From Arthrobacter glacialis (GTDB lineage Bacteria; Actinomycetota; Actinomycetes; Actinomycetales; Micrococcaceae), in NCBI RefSeq assembly GCF_002909445.1, contig NZ_PPXC01000005.1:62001-126000 (forward strand): a stretch of 64,000 nucleotides of DNA. Reading direction: 5' to 3'. The position numbers and the translations under genes were made by a program. Shown here piece by piece: positions 17,671-27,468 of this stretch. Position 1 is the first letter of the stretch; every line of letters begins with the position of its first letter. Under the pieces are notes generated by a model. The model was not told the DNA's origin and searched no databases. It saw nothing but the letters and a program-made list of their open reading frames with translations.

Positions 17671-18618
17671 ATGATTGAGGCAGTAAACCTGGCCAAGCAC
17701 TACGGTGCCAAGACGGCCGTTGGCGGCGTCACCTTCACGGTCAAGCCCGGCATGGTCACAGGCTTCCTGGGCCCGAATGGTGCAGGCAAGTCCACCACCA
17801 TGCGCATGATCGTAGGCTTGGACAAGCCGTCGGCCGGCAAGGTGACCGTCAATGGCAAACGCTACGCCGACCACCACGACCCCCTGCATCAGGTGGGCGC
17901 GCTGTTGGACGCCAAGGCAGTGCACACTTCCCGCAGCGCCTACAACCACCTGCTGGCCATGGCAGCCACGCACAACATCCCCACCAAGCGGGTCAACGAG
18001 GTCATCGATATGACCGGACTGGCAGCCGTCGCCAAGAAGAAGGCCGGCGGTTTCTCCCTCGGCATGGGGCAGCGGCTGGGCATTGCCTCGGCACTGCTGG
18101 GCGATCCTCAGACACTGATCCTGGATGAACCCGTGAACGGTCTGGACCCCGAAGGAGTGCTGTGGGTGCGCAATTTGGCCAAACATTTGGCTGCGCAGGG
18201 CAAAACAGTGTTCCTGTCCTCGCACTTGATGAGTGAAATGGCGCAAACGGCCGATCACTTGATTGTGATTGGGCGTGGCCAGATCATCGCGGACGCCCCC
18301 ATCGCCGAGATTCTGGCTGGCACGCAGCAGGCCAAGGTTCGGGTGCGCACGGCGGAGGTCACCCGCCTGAGCCAGCTGCTGGGCGCCAACGGCGTCAAGG
18401 TTGAGTGCCACGAGAACGAGACCCTGGAGGTGTCCGGCCTGGATGCCCGCCAAGTTGCAACCATTGCCATGGACAACAGGGTGCTGGTGTATGAACTGAC
18501 ACCGCTCACCAACTCCCTGGAAGAGGCCTACTTCAACCTCACTAAGGACGCCGTTGAGTACCACTCGCAAGAATTTACTGACAACGCGCCCGTTCCGGCC
18601 GCTGTGAAGGGACGCTAA
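17671..18618 (+). CDS. ABC transporter ATP-binding protein
   Basis: ATG 17671 has AAAGGGGA 7 bases upstream and begins MIEAVNLAKHYG, the usual start of this class; an in-frame start at 17599 is less likely. The 315-residue protein has Walker A GPNGAGKST (34-42), signature FSLGMGQRLG and Walker B LILDEPVNGLDP. A C-terminal extension (about 220-315) is typical of bacitracin/CcmA-like export ATPases. It energises the permease encoded 2 bases downstream. The two genes plus the following kinase and regulator form one apparent operon, so the system is probably an exporter of an antibiotic or lipid under its own two-component control; the substrate is unknown. Confidence 0.93.
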   Translation: MIEAVNLAKHYGAKTAVGGVTFTVKPGMVTGFLGPNGAGKSTTMRMIVGLDKPSAGKVTVNGKRYADHHDPLHQVGALLDAKAVHTSRSAYNHLLAMAATHNIPTKRVNEVIDMTGLAAVAKKKAGGFSLGMGQRLGIASALLGDPQTLILDEPVNGLDPEGVLWVRNLAKHLAAQGKTVFLSSHLMSEMAQTADHLIVIGRGQIIADAPIAEILAGTQQAKVRVRTAEVTRLSQLLGANGVKVECHENETLEVSGLDARQVATIAMDNRVLVYELTPLTNSLEEAYFNLTKDAVEYHSQEFTDNAPVPAAVKGR

Positions 18619-18620
18619 CA

Positions 18621-19520
18621 ATGAGCACTGCAACGATTCCGGCCTCCAGTCGTGCTGGCCGCAAGTCCCTCACCTTCAGCGGAGTGTTGCGCAGCGAGTG
18701 GATTAAGTTCCGTTCCCTGCGCTCCACCCAGATGCTGCTCGCCTTCACCTTTGTGGCAGTGGTTGGCGTGGGCGCCTTTGCCGCCTGGGTGCGCGGCACA
18801 GTCATTGACGCGATCATGCATAGCGGCCCGGCAGGCCCCGGCTCCGGCACAGGTGAATCGCAAATGACGCTTCAGCAGGCCATGGACGCCGCCAGTGCGC
18901 AGGGCTTCAGCATCTACGGCACACCGATTGCCGGGTTGCAGCTGGGCGTTCTTGTGCTCGGTGCACTGGCCGTGCTGTTGATCTCCTCCGAATTTGGTAC
19001 GGGCATGATCCGCTCCACCTTGACCGCGGTGCCCAAACGCCTGCCGGCGTTCTTCGCCAAGGCCATAGTCCTGGTGGTGGTTTCCTACGTGCTGACCCTC
19101 GTGGCAGCCTTCGCCACGTTCCTGGTCTCCATCCCGATCCTGGGTTCCTTCGGCATTGACATGTCACTGAGCATGGACGGGGTGCTCTACAGCATCCTCA
19201 TGGGCGGCGTATACGTTGCAGGTGTTTCCCTCATTGGCCTGTCTCTGGGAACGCTGATCCGGAGTTCCGCAGGAGGCATCATTGTCCTCGTGGGGCTGCT
19301 CTTCCTCCTGGAAATCGGCACTTCACTGCTGACCCTGGTTCCCGGTGACTTCTGGAAATACGTGGGCCAGTACGTGCCCAGCGTGGCCGGTGGACGCATG
19401 CTGGAAATCGGCGACAAGGCCGCCTTCATCAGCCCCCTGGCCGGCGGCATGATCTTCCTGGGCTGGATTGTCCTGGTCACCGTGCCGGCCTTGGTGTCCC
19501 TCAAGAACCGTGACGTCTAA
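18621..19520 (+). CDS. ABC-2 type transporter permease
   Basis: A 299-residue membrane protein. A cytoplasmic N-terminus (SEWIKFRSLRST, the usual ABC-2 opening) leads into a first helix, then an extracytoplasmic loop rich in Gly and Ser (about residues 65-85), then five more hydrophobic segments. It starts 2 bases after the ATPase stop and has no ATPase motifs, so it is the membrane half of that exporter. The last helix ends in SLKNRDV, as in many bacterial ABC-2 permeases. Confidence 0.92.
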   Translation: MSTATIPASSRAGRKSLTFSGVLRSEWIKFRSLRSTQMLLAFTFVAVVGVGAFAAWVRGTVIDAIMHSGPAGPGSGTGESQMTLQQAMDAASAQGFSIYGTPIAGLQLGVLVLGALAVLLISSEFGTGMIRSTLTAVPKRLPAFFAKAIVLVVVSYVLTLVAAFATFLVSIPILGSFGIDMSLSMDGVLYSILMGGVYVAGVSLIGLSLGTLIRSSAGGIIVLVGLLFLLEIGTSLLTLVPGDFWKYVGQYVPSVAGGRMLEIGDKAAFISPLAGGMIFLGWIVLVTVPALVSLKNRDV

Positions 19521-19561
19521 GCAGGGCGCCGGACCCGTGCCAGGGTCCTAAGCTCACACTT

Positions 19562-20845
19562 ATGCGTACAAAAAGCCAGGCGGGGGCCGCGGAACGAACG
19601 GCCCTGGCCCCCGCCGAATTACCTTCCGTTGAGCGGCGGGCCGACGAGTTTTCGGCCCGCCGCCGCGGCAAGCTGCGCACGTACTTTTACAACCATCCCC
19701 GCGTCATGGACGTGGTGGTGGTTTTTGCGTACCTGCTGGCCGGATCAGGTGTCTTCCTGAGCTCCCGGGCGGAGATGAATTTGACGGCCCACTTTGTCAT
19801 CGTCGGGGCCTCGGCCACGGTGCTCATGTTCCGCCGCGACAAGCCCCTTGCGGTACTGGCCATCCTCTCCGTTTTTGAGTTGCTCAATATTGCCATGGTG
19901 CCCAATTCCGGCAGTATTGGCATCAGCATCTGGTTTGCCCTCTACGCCGTGGCGGTGGCCTACCGCCCCCCGCTGAGCTTCACGCTGGCCGTGGTGGCTG
20001 CGGTTCCCCTGAGCCTGTACACCCTCTTTATCTACCAACTCCCCAGCGAATACCTGGTGGCAGACGGTCCCACAGCCGATGAAACGAACATTATTTCCGC
20101 CATCATGATGCCGCTGGCCAATATTATTGCCACAGGAATTGGCGCTTCCGTGCGCAGCGGGCGCAAACATGAGGCGGAGCTGCGCCAGTGGGCCGTCCGC
20201 AATGCCCAACTGGCTTCGGTGGCAGAGCGAAACAGGATTGCCCGGGAAATGCATGACGTCGTGGCGCACTCGCTGACAGTCATGGTGGCCCTGTCCGACG
20301 GCGCCGCCGTGGTGGCTAGGCATGATCCGAGCAAGGCTGGGGAGGTGCTGAGTCAGCTGTCCCAGACGGGGCGCACTGCGCTGAACGACATGCGCCGGGT
20401 TTTGGGCGTCCTACGTGCCGACGGCGGTGCCAACCGTTCCCCGCAACCGGACCACACCACCATGGGTGCCCTGATTGAGGGCTTCCGGCAGGCTGGCCTG
20501 CCGCTGGCGCTGACCCATTCCGGGCCGCCACTGCCAGCGGACCCATCCCTGGAGCTGACGGTGTACAGGATTGTGCAGGAATCACTGACCAACGTGCTCC
20601 GCTATGGGACGGCTGTTTCCCGGGTTCAGGTGATGGTCGAGAACAACTTGGCCCAGGGAGAGCTCACCGTGCGAATAAGCGACGACGGGCACGGAACCAT
20701 GAACGCCTCATTGGGCTCCGGCAGTGGCATTGTGGGAATGCGGGAGCGTGCTGGGATTTATGGTGGAACGGTCGACGCCGGACCGGCGCCCCAGGGTGGC
20801 TGGACGGTCCAGGCAATTTTGCGCCCTAACGTAGGTGCACCATGA
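19562..20845 (+). CDS. sensor histidine kinase, HisKA_3 type
   Basis: A 427-residue kinase with a soluble basic N-terminus, four to five membrane helices (about 45-195), a short coiled coil, and a HisKA_3 domain with IAREMHDVVAHSL (His231). The HATPase_c domain includes QESLTNVLRYG, DDGHG and GIVGMRERAGIYGG. It lies 41 bases after the ABC permease and overlaps the regulator gene by 4 bases (ATGA). Kinases in this arrangement often respond to the substrate of the adjacent exporter; that is inference. Confidence 0.94.
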   Translation: MRTKSQAGAAERTALAPAELPSVERRADEFSARRRGKLRTYFYNHPRVMDVVVVFAYLLAGSGVFLSSRAEMNLTAHFVIVGASATVLMFRRDKPLAVLAILSVFELLNIAMVPNSGSIGISIWFALYAVAVAYRPPLSFTLAVVAAVPLSLYTLFIYQLPSEYLVADGPTADETNIISAIMMPLANIIATGIGASVRSGRKHEAELRQWAVRNAQLASVAERNRIAREMHDVVAHSLTVMVALSDGAAVVARHDPSKAGEVLSQLSQTGRTALNDMRRVLGVLRADGGANRSPQPDHTTMGALIEGFRQAGLPLALTHSGPPLPADPSLELTVYRIVQESLTNVLRYGTAVSRVQVMVENNLAQGELTVRISDDGHGTMNASLGSGSGIVGMRERAGIYGGTVDAGPAPQGGWTVQAILRPNVGAP

Positions 20846-21552
20846 GCGATGTTATGGGGGAGAACGCTGTGGATGAAGATGCAATAAAGGTTCTGCTGGT
20901 GGATGACCAGCCGTTGTTACGGATGGGTTTCCGGCTCATCCTTGAAGGGGAAACGGATCTGCTCGTTGTTGGTGAGGCCTCCAACGGCGTTGAGGCGCTT
21001 GCCGCCGTGGATCGCTTGACGCCGGATGTGGTCTTGATGGATGTCCGCATGCCGATCATGGACGGCATTGAAGCGACGGGGAAGATCAGTGCTTCCCCGT
21101 CGGAGGCAAGGGTCATTATTTTGACCACCTTTGATGTGGACGAATACGCCTTTGCCGGACTGCAGGCCGGTGCCAGTGCCTTCCTGCTCAAGGACGTGGC
21201 CCCGGCGGAATTGGTGCAGGCTGTGCGGCTGGTGGCCAGCGGCGACGCAGTGGTGGCGCCGCGTGTCACCCAGCGGTTGCTGGAAAACTTTGTGCGCAGC
21301 CGTCCGCCCCGCCCGGCACACCAGTCCGATCCGCTCCTGGAGGATCTCACCCCGCGAGAGTTGGAGGTGGCCCAATGCATTTCCCAAGGACTCTCCAACG
21401 CCGAAATTGCGCACAAATTGTTCCTCTCCGAGGCCACCGTGAAGACTCATGTGCGCCGGATTCTGACTAAACTGCATCTGCGGGACCGGGTGCAGGTGGT
21501 GGTGTACGCCTACGAAACAGGCTTGGTCATCCCCAGCAACCCTGACTACTAG
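20842..21552 (+). CDS. LuxR/NarL-family response regulator
   Basis: A 236-residue regulator. It has a 15-residue N-terminal extension, a receiver (KVLLVDDQPLLRMGF, phospho-acceptor Asp67 in VVLMDVRMPIMDG, Lys in FLLKDVAPAEL), and a LuxR helix-turn-helix (LTPRELEVAQCISQGLSN through KLHLRDRVQVVVYAYE). It is translationally coupled to the kinase and is the last gene of the ABC exporter unit. An in-frame GTG at 20869 would remove the extension, but ATG 20842 keeps the overlap with the kinase stop. Confidence 0.94.
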   Translation: MSDVMGENAVDEDAIKVLLVDDQPLLRMGFRLILEGETDLLVVGEASNGVEALAAVDRLTPDVVLMDVRMPIMDGIEATGKISASPSEARVIILTTFDVDEYAFAGLQAGASAFLLKDVAPAELVQAVRLVASGDAVVAPRVTQRLLENFVRSRPPRPAHQSDPLLEDLTPRELEVAQCISQGLSNAEIAHKLFLSEATVKTHVRRILTKLHLRDRVQVVVYAYETGLVIPSNPDY

Positions 21553-21685
21553 CGCAGGTGCCGCCGTCCTGGGGTTGCCCTTGCCTGCGGCCTCACAGTT
21601 CTAGTCTTGGTCTACGCCGTGGTGACGTTTCCGGCGGCCACTTCAACTCCGCACCGTCCGCGGCCCTTCGTGGTTGAATCTAGGT

Positions 21686-23002
21686 ATGACTTTCGTTAAG
21701 CACATCGTGGACCTTCGTGACTTCATTGAGGCGTCGCCGTCGAGCTTTCATGCAGCTCACGAGGCGGGACGCCGGCTGGAGGCGGCAGGGTTCAGTCAAC
21801 TCGCGGAGACGGCTCCGTGGCCCACGCACGGCAAATTCTTTGTGATCCGCGACGGCGCCATCATCGCCTGGGTGGTGCCGGAAAACGCCACCGCCACCAC
21901 CGGGTTCAACATTCTGGGTGCGCACACGGATTCGCCGTCGTTCAAGCTCAAGCCCAAATCCACCACGGGCCGTTATGGGTGGCTGCAGGCAGGCGTTGAG
22001 GTTTACGGCGGGCCCCTGCTCAATTCATGGCTGGACAGGGAACTGCAATTCGCCGGACGTTTGGTGGACCGCGACGGCACCGAAACCCTGGTGGCCACCG
22101 GGCCCCTGCTGCGCTTCCCGCAACTGGCCATCCACCTTGACCGCAGCAGCAACGACGGACTCAAGCTGGACAAACAAGCGCACATGAACCCCATTTGGGG
22201 CCAGGGCAACCCGGCCGACGAGGATCTGCTGGGCTTGTTGGCGAGCCGGGCAGGGGTGGATGCCAACACGATTGGTGGCTACGACATTGTGGTGGCCGAT
22301 ACTCAGCCCGGTGCGATCTTTGGCGCCAACGATGAGTTCTTTGCCGCAGGCCGGATGGACAATCTGACGTCGGTGCACGCGGGCGTTGTGGCACTCATTG
22401 CCGCCGCTGGCGCTGCAGAAGCAGGGGAGGCCAAGGCCGCCGGGGCTGCACAGGCGGGGGGACGGCCCGTGATCCCCGTCCTGGCCGCTTTTGACCATGA
22501 AGAAATTGGTTCGGCTTCCCGCTCCGGTGCGTGCGGGCCCATCCTGGAGGATATCCTGACCCGGGTCTCGGATGGTTTGGGTGCAAGCGTGAGTGAACGG
22601 CGCCGCGCCTTTGTGAACTCCCTGTGCATCTCGGCCGACGCCGGCCACGCCGTCCACCCCAACTATGGCGAACGGCATGATCCGGCGAACCTTCCCGTGC
22701 TCAACGGTGGCCCGCTGCTGAAAATCAATGCCAACCAGCGCTATGCCACAGATGCTGTGGGTGCCGCCATCTGGGCGAACCTCTGCGCCAGCGCCGGTGC
22801 GCCGTACCAGGAGTTTGTCTCCAATAACGGCGTTCCCTGCGGATCAACGATCGGCCCGTTGACGGCCACCCGTTTGGGCATCCGCACCCTCGATGTGGGG
22901 ACTCCGCTGCTGTCCATGCATTCCGCCCGGGAGTTGTGCGGCATTGCCGATCCCTACTATCTGGCGCGGATCTCGGAGACCTTCTTCGGGGCCGCCATTT
23001 AG
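21686..23002 (+). CDS. M18-family aminopeptidase
   Basis: ATG 21686 is preferred to the in-frame TTG at 21674. The 438-residue metallopeptidase has the M18 motifs in order: ILGAHTDSPSFKLKPK (metal His and Asp), AAGRMDNLTS, FDHEEIGSASRSGA (catalytic Glu and metal Glu), GSTIGP and LSMHSARELCG (metal His). M18 enzymes are cytosolic, form large tetrahedral complexes and remove N-terminal residues, often acidic ones. An Ala/Gly-rich insertion (AGAAEAGEAKAAGAAQAGG) precedes the Glu motif and looks like a disordered loop specific to this protein. The gene is monocistronic, facing a minus-strand DUF1345 gene. Confidence 0.93.
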   Translation: MTFVKHIVDLRDFIEASPSSFHAAHEAGRRLEAAGFSQLAETAPWPTHGKFFVIRDGAIIAWVVPENATATTGFNILGAHTDSPSFKLKPKSTTGRYGWLQAGVEVYGGPLLNSWLDRELQFAGRLVDRDGTETLVATGPLLRFPQLAIHLDRSSNDGLKLDKQAHMNPIWGQGNPADEDLLGLLASRAGVDANTIGGYDIVVADTQPGAIFGANDEFFAAGRMDNLTSVHAGVVALIAAAGAAEAGEAKAAGAAQAGGRPVIPVLAAFDHEEIGSASRSGACGPILEDILTRVSDGLGASVSERRRAFVNSLCISADAGHAVHPNYGERHDPANLPVLNGGPLLKINANQRYATDAVGAAIWANLCASAGAPYQEFVSNNGVPCGSTIGPLTATRLGIRTLDVGTPLLSMHSARELCGIADPYYLARISETFFGAAI

Positions 23003-23008
23003 TGGCGG

Positions 23009-23659
23009 CTAGTTGGCCAGGCTGACCACCAGGTTGATGGTGGTGGCCAGAATGCCCGTGCCAAACACGAAGGCGAGCAAGCTATGCCGCAGCGCCGCCG
23101 AGCGCATGGTCCGGGTGGTGATGTTGGTGTCCGAAACTTGGTAGGTCATACCCACGCTGAAGGCCATGTACGCAATGTCCGTGTACTGGGGCGGCTCCTC
23201 CTGGTTGAAATTTATGCCGCCGGGCTCGCCGCTGTAGTAAATCTCGGCGTATCGCAGCGTAAACAGGGTGTGGACCATGAGCCAGGACAGGGCCGTGCAG
23301 CTGGTGGCCAACAGGGCTAGCAGCAACCGCCCCGGCCCCTCCACATCTTTGCTGCCCAGGATGACCAGCACGACGGCGGCCAGCGAGCCTATCGCCGACA
23401 GCAAGATTAACAGATCCGAGGTGCGCAGCCCCGGGTCCTCCTCCACAGCATGCGCTGCAGTGCGCTGGGCATCCATGGGAGCAATGGCGAGCCACACGGA
23501 GGCGTTGTAGATGAGTGCCGCCGCAGTCCACCCCACAGCCGGGGCGTAGATCCACGCGCCCAACAAGCCCGTCAGAATTGTGGCCAGGGCACCACAGATG
23601 ACCATACTGAGAATGCGAAGCTGCCGGTGCCGCCTGCGGCCGGAAGTCAGGTGGTCCAT
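23009..23659 (-). CDS. DUF1345 membrane protein
   Basis: Start ATG 23659 (MDHLTSGRRRHRQLRIL) gives 216 residues with a basic cytoplasmic N-terminus and about five membrane helices. The segment TLRYAEIYYSGEPGGINF and the following DIAYMAFSVGMTYQVSDT are the DUF1345 signatures. Function is unknown for the family. It lies 7 bases after the stop of the RecB-helicase gene in the same direction, so the two are probably co-transcribed, an association with no obvious biochemical meaning. Confidence 0.88.
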   Translation of the reverse strand: MDHLTSGRRRHRQLRILSMVICGALATILTGLLGAWIYAPAVGWTAAALIYNASVWLAIAPMDAQRTAAHAVEEDPGLRTSDLLILLSAIGSLAAVVLVILGSKDVEGPGRLLLALLATSCTALSWLMVHTLFTLRYAEIYYSGEPGGINFNQEEPPQYTDIAYMAFSVGMTYQVSDTNITTRTMRSAALRHSLLAFVFGTGILATTINLVVSLAN

Positions 23660-23666
23660 GCTGTGA

Positions 23667-26600
23667 TCATGCCATGGTGTCTGGTCCCGGTGCCGCTGCC
23701 GCGCCCTTGGCTGACATGGAATGGGCAGGCGCCGCGTTGCACAATCCAATGAAAGCGCCCAGCTCAGCCATGCCGGAGGTCTTGGACGGCATGAAGTTGC
23801 TCAGTTCAGGGGAACGGATGATGACTGCCCGCCACTGCCCACGTGAGACCGCCACGTTGATGCGGTTCCGGTTCAGCAGAAACTCCATCCCGCGGGGAGC
23901 TCCCGTGGGATCGGCACACGCCATGGTCACCAATACCACTGGCGCCTCCTGGCCCTGGAACTTGTCCACGGTGCCAACTTTGACGCCCGTGAGTGCTGCC
24001 GCATCCAGCACTCCACGGACCAGGTGGACCTGTGCGTTGTAGGCTGCGACCACCAGGATGTCTTCCTGCACCAACGGGCGAGGTGTTTCGCCTTCCCCGG
24101 GTGTCCAGAGAAGCCCAAGATGGGCCTTCGCCTGAGCCGCCACCTCGGCAGCCTCCTCGGGGGAGGACTGTTTATTGTCCTTCCCGCTGTCCGGGGCTTG
24201 GGCCACGAAAACTGTCTCCACTCCGGGAGCTCGGCCCGTCAGGTGACGCTGGGATGCGGCGGGAGCTGCGGACAGCTTGCCGTCGTAGCTCAGTTTGGAA
24301 ACGGCTGCGCACAGTTCGGGGTGCATGCGCCAGGAATCGGCCAAAAAATAGCCTTTGGTCGCGGGCAGCGTGGCGTGGCCGGCTGACAGCCAGCCCAGCG
24401 CCGATTCGTCCACGGGTGCCGGGTGCGATCCCTGGGTGACTTGGGGAAGCTGCTGCGGGTCTCCCAGCAGCAAGAGACGTTGGGCGGACTGTGCCACGGC
24501 CAGCGTGTTGGCCAGCGAGTACTGCCCGGCCTCGTCAATCACCAACAGGTCCAAGGAGCCGGGCGGCACATTGGCGCCCGTCATGGTCCAGGCAGTCCCG
24601 CCAATCAGTGCGCCTTGGGTACTATTGAGCAGCTTGCCAAACTGCTTGTCATCGGTAATTTTCCACGGTACGTCGTGAGGTGCTGACAGCTTCTTGCCCA
24701 CCCGCTCCGGGTCCACGCCGGCGGCTTCGATGGCTTTGCGGAGCAAATTCTCCACCACGGCGTGCGATTGCCCCACCACGCCAACTTTCCAACCCTCCTT
24801 GATGAGATTCGCGATGACGTGGGAACCCACGTGCGTCTTGCCGGTCCCGGGCGGGCCCTGGACAGCCAGGTACGAGTGGTCCAGATCCAGCACCGCCGCT
24901 GTGATGGCGCCGATGTAGTTATGCTGTTGCGTGCTGTGCCCGTCGCTATGGACGACGGCGGAGGGCAGGCTGCCGCCGCTGGCCAGCCGGGGCTTGGCCT
25001 TGCGCAGGATCTCGATGCCCGGATGCTTGGGCAGGTGCGGCACGTTGCTGCCCACGGTGTTGGCCAGCGTTGCAAGGGCCTCGCGGATGCTCGCGGTGGG
25101 AACAGGCTTGTTGGGTGTCAGGGCTATGGGTTTTTGATGGTAGGGCTGGACTTTTGTGGTGGACTTTTCGGTCACCAGCAAGGTGGTCAGCTCCGGCGTT
25201 GACGGCTCGGAAAGGTCCTCGAGCACGGTGATGCTGAAGTGCCCGTCCCTCCCGAGCTTGCTGCCTTCCGAGGCTTCCATGCCGTCGGGCAGCGGGGCAT
25301 TGAACATGCCAAACCACGACGTGCCCGGGCGGAAGTCAGATCCTTCCGTGGCCGAACCCGAAAGTTTGAGCGTGCGCGTTTCAGTTCTGGCCCGAGGGGT
25401 TGCCTTCGCCCAGTCGTCGATCTCCTCGGCAGCCTGGACGATGAAGATGTTGCGTTCCTCCGACCAGCTATCCACTGCGCTGTCCAGACGGTCAAAGTGG
25501 CCCCACCAGAACTGCTTGTCCTCGCGGCGGTGGTAGCTGGCTGCCGCGGCCACCATGGCGATGGCGTTCTCGTCGTCCGTGAACGTGTGGCCTTTTTCCT
25601 GCGCCAAGTTTTCGATGAACGCCTGCAACTTGCGCTCATCGTCGGTGGGTTCGTAGCTGACCTTCTTCTCGTCGGGAAGGTTGAGCTTGCCGCTGCCCTC
25701 GGTCCAAGCTCCGATTTGAACGGCCGCCCCAATCTCAAACAGCCAATCGCGCAGGTGCAGGGTGGAGAGGCAGTCGTATTCGTTGTAGTCGCTGATGGAC
25801 GCCAGTATCTGCGCGGCCTTGGCGGTCAGGGCAGTGTCCCCGGCCAGTCCGGCGTCGCGCGCTGTGCAGTAGTCCGCGTAGGCAACCACGGAGGCCCCTG
25901 CATCCGTCACATCGCCCTCCCGCCCGGCGGGCATATAGAACGGTTCGAGCTTCTTGATGGAGTACGAGGATTCGGAGATCCGCACTGACTGGCGCACAGT
26001 GTCCAGCAGGTCAACCAGAAGGCCCGTGCGCAGCCAATTGTCCACAATGTCCTCGGTGGCCCCGCCCGCGCCATGGCGCACCGAGAGGTTGCGCAGCGCC
26101 GACTTCTCGTACGGCGCGTAGTGGTAAACATGCATGTCCGGCCATATTTCCCTGCGGGCTTCCACATAGTCCAGAAAAGCTGTGAAAGCTTTTCGTTCCT
26201 GGTCGCGGGAATGTGCCCAGAAGGGTATGAATACCGGAGGGATCTCGGAGCCGGCCGGGGGCGCCTCGATGGAGCCAAAGAGATACTCGATGCCCCACTT
26301 TCCATCCGCGGGATCCTGCCAGAGCGGATCGCCCTCAAAGTCAAAGAAGATGTCCCCGTCGCTGGGAGCGGGCAACTTGCTGATGCTGCTCCGCAACACC
26401 TTGTAACTGATGGGGTGGGCGGCTTCGTCTTTGCCAGCCATGGCAGTCCCGTCCACCACCTCCTGACCCAGCTGCATCCGGGCCTGGTCACGCAGCCGCA
26501 CCAGCGGGCCGGACTCGGGTGCGGGCAGCTCTGCCAGCTTTTGGATAGTGGTGATGCCGGCGGCCATGAGCTTGCGTCGCTGGGAAGTGCTCATGCCGTT

Positions 26601-27347
26601 GACCAACAGCAGGTCCTGGTGCTCCTGCACTTGCTGCGCGCAGTAGTCGCACCGCCCGCAATAGCTGATGCCCTCCTGGAGCCAGGCAACGGGTTCCGGC
26701 TGGGCCCGGTGCGCCGCCGTCACGGCCAGGAAATTGTCGCGGCGTTCGCGGAATACCGGCAGCAGGTCCGGCATGGGGTGCTCACTGTGGTCGCGATTGC
26801 CCAACACCAAGGTGGCCACGTCTGAGACGGGAATATCGTATTTCTGCAGCTGATCGCCATAGGCGGCCAGCTGCAGCAGTGCACTGACCTTGGCGTGCCG
26901 GGCCAGCTTGGTGTCGTGAACGGCGTAAGTGCCGTCGGGTTGCCGGACGAGGAAATCGGCAAACCCCACCAGCGAGCCGTCAAAGAACGTCGCCTGGAAG
27001 ACCACATCGGCCCCGGTCCGCAGCGCGTCAAGGGTTTCCTCCCGTTTAGCTTCGAGTCCCGCCCAGCTGAGTGCGCCGCGGTCAACCACCTTCACGCCCT
27101 TGCCTGTGGCGGGGTCCCACACGCCGAATTCAGCCTTGTACTCGTCAAGGATTTTGTGCTCAAAGGCGTCGCCCAACTCGGCGGCACGCTCCAGCATGGC
27201 GTCCCTGGCGAAGCCGGGCTTAGCTGTCCTGCCCAGCTTTTCATCCAGGATCCGCAAGGATTTGTACTGGCATTCGCTGGCCGTCACCAGGTCCGACGCC
27301 GAGAAGATCAGCGGGGTGCCGCCCCCGGGAGAGTCAAGCAAAAACAT
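23667..27347 (-). CDS. TM0106-family RecB-like nuclease fused to SF1 helicase
   Basis: Start ATG 27347 has GGAAGG 8 bases upstream; this gives 1226 residues. The N-terminal part (about 1-500) is a RecB-like PD-(D/E)xK nuclease of the TM0106/TIGR03491 type, with GFADFLVRQ and a following AVHDTKLA (catalytic D-x-K). A Cys cluster CGRCDYC near residue 230 may hold a metal or Fe-S cluster, and an RNase H-like segment (FFDFEGDP) begins near 340. The C-terminal part is a Dna2/Upf1-like SF1 helicase: Walker A GPPGTGKTH (about 830), VIDEAGQYS (about 934), GDPQQLPQV, and TVDKFQGQE near the end. Fusions of this type are widespread in actinobacteria with no settled role; DNA repair or defence are both plausible. 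Confidence 0.9.
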   Translation of the reverse strand: MFLLDSPGGGTPLIFSASDLVTASECQYKSLRILDEKLGRTAKPGFARDAMLERAAELGDAFEHKILDEYKAEFGVWDPATGKGVKVVDRGALSWAGLEAKREETLDALRTGADVVFQATFFDGSLVGFADFLVRQPDGTYAVHDTKLARHAKVSALLQLAAYGDQLQKYDIPVSDVATLVLGNRDHSEHPMPDLLPVFRERRDNFLAVTAAHRAQPEPVAWLQEGISYCGRCDYCAQQVQEHQDLLLVNGMSTSQRRKLMAAGITTIQKLAELPAPESGPLVRLRDQARMQLGQEVVDGTAMAGKDEAAHPISYKVLRSSISKLPAPSDGDIFFDFEGDPLWQDPADGKWGIEYLFGSIEAPPAGSEIPPVFIPFWAHSRDQERKAFTAFLDYVEARREIWPDMHVYHYAPYEKSALRNLSVRHGAGGATEDIVDNWLRTGLLVDLLDTVRQSVRISESSYSIKKLEPFYMPAGREGDVTDAGASVVAYADYCTARDAGLAGDTALTAKAAQILASISDYNEYDCLSTLHLRDWLFEIGAAVQIGAWTEGSGKLNLPDEKKVSYEPTDDERKLQAFIENLAQEKGHTFTDDENAIAMVAAAASYHRREDKQFWWGHFDRLDSAVDSWSEERNIFIVQAAEEIDDWAKATPRARTETRTLKLSGSATEGSDFRPGTSWFGMFNAPLPDGMEASEGSKLGRDGHFSITVLEDLSEPSTPELTTLLVTEKSTTKVQPYHQKPIALTPNKPVPTASIREALATLANTVGSNVPHLPKHPGIEILRKAKPRLASGGSLPSAVVHSDGHSTQQHNYIGAITAAVLDLDHSYLAVQGPPGTGKTHVGSHVIANLIKEGWKVGVVGQSHAVVENLLRKAIEAAGVDPERVGKKLSAPHDVPWKITDDKQFGKLLNSTQGALIGGTAWTMTGANVPPGSLDLLVIDEAGQYSLANTLAVAQSAQRLLLLGDPQQLPQVTQGSHPAPVDESALGWLSAGHATLPATKGYFLADSWRMHPELCAAVSKLSYDGKLSAAPAASQRHLTGRAPGVETVFVAQAPDSGKDNKQSSPEEAAEVAAQAKAHLGLLWTPGEGETPRPLVQEDILVVAAYNAQVHLVRGVLDAAALTGVKVGTVDKFQGQEAPVVLVTMACADPTGAPRGMEFLLNRNRINVAVSRGQWRAVIIRSPELSNFMPSKTSGMAELGAFIGLCNAAPAHSMSAKGAAAAPGPDTMA

Positions 27348-27468
27348 GTCAGTACCTTCCGTGCCGTGTGAGTGCAGCACCTTGAATCTAGCAAGGGTCG
27401 CCCACATTCCTTCGCATGCCGTCCCCGCCATGGGGCAAGATGGAGGTGTTACCCACTTTGGAGGCATC

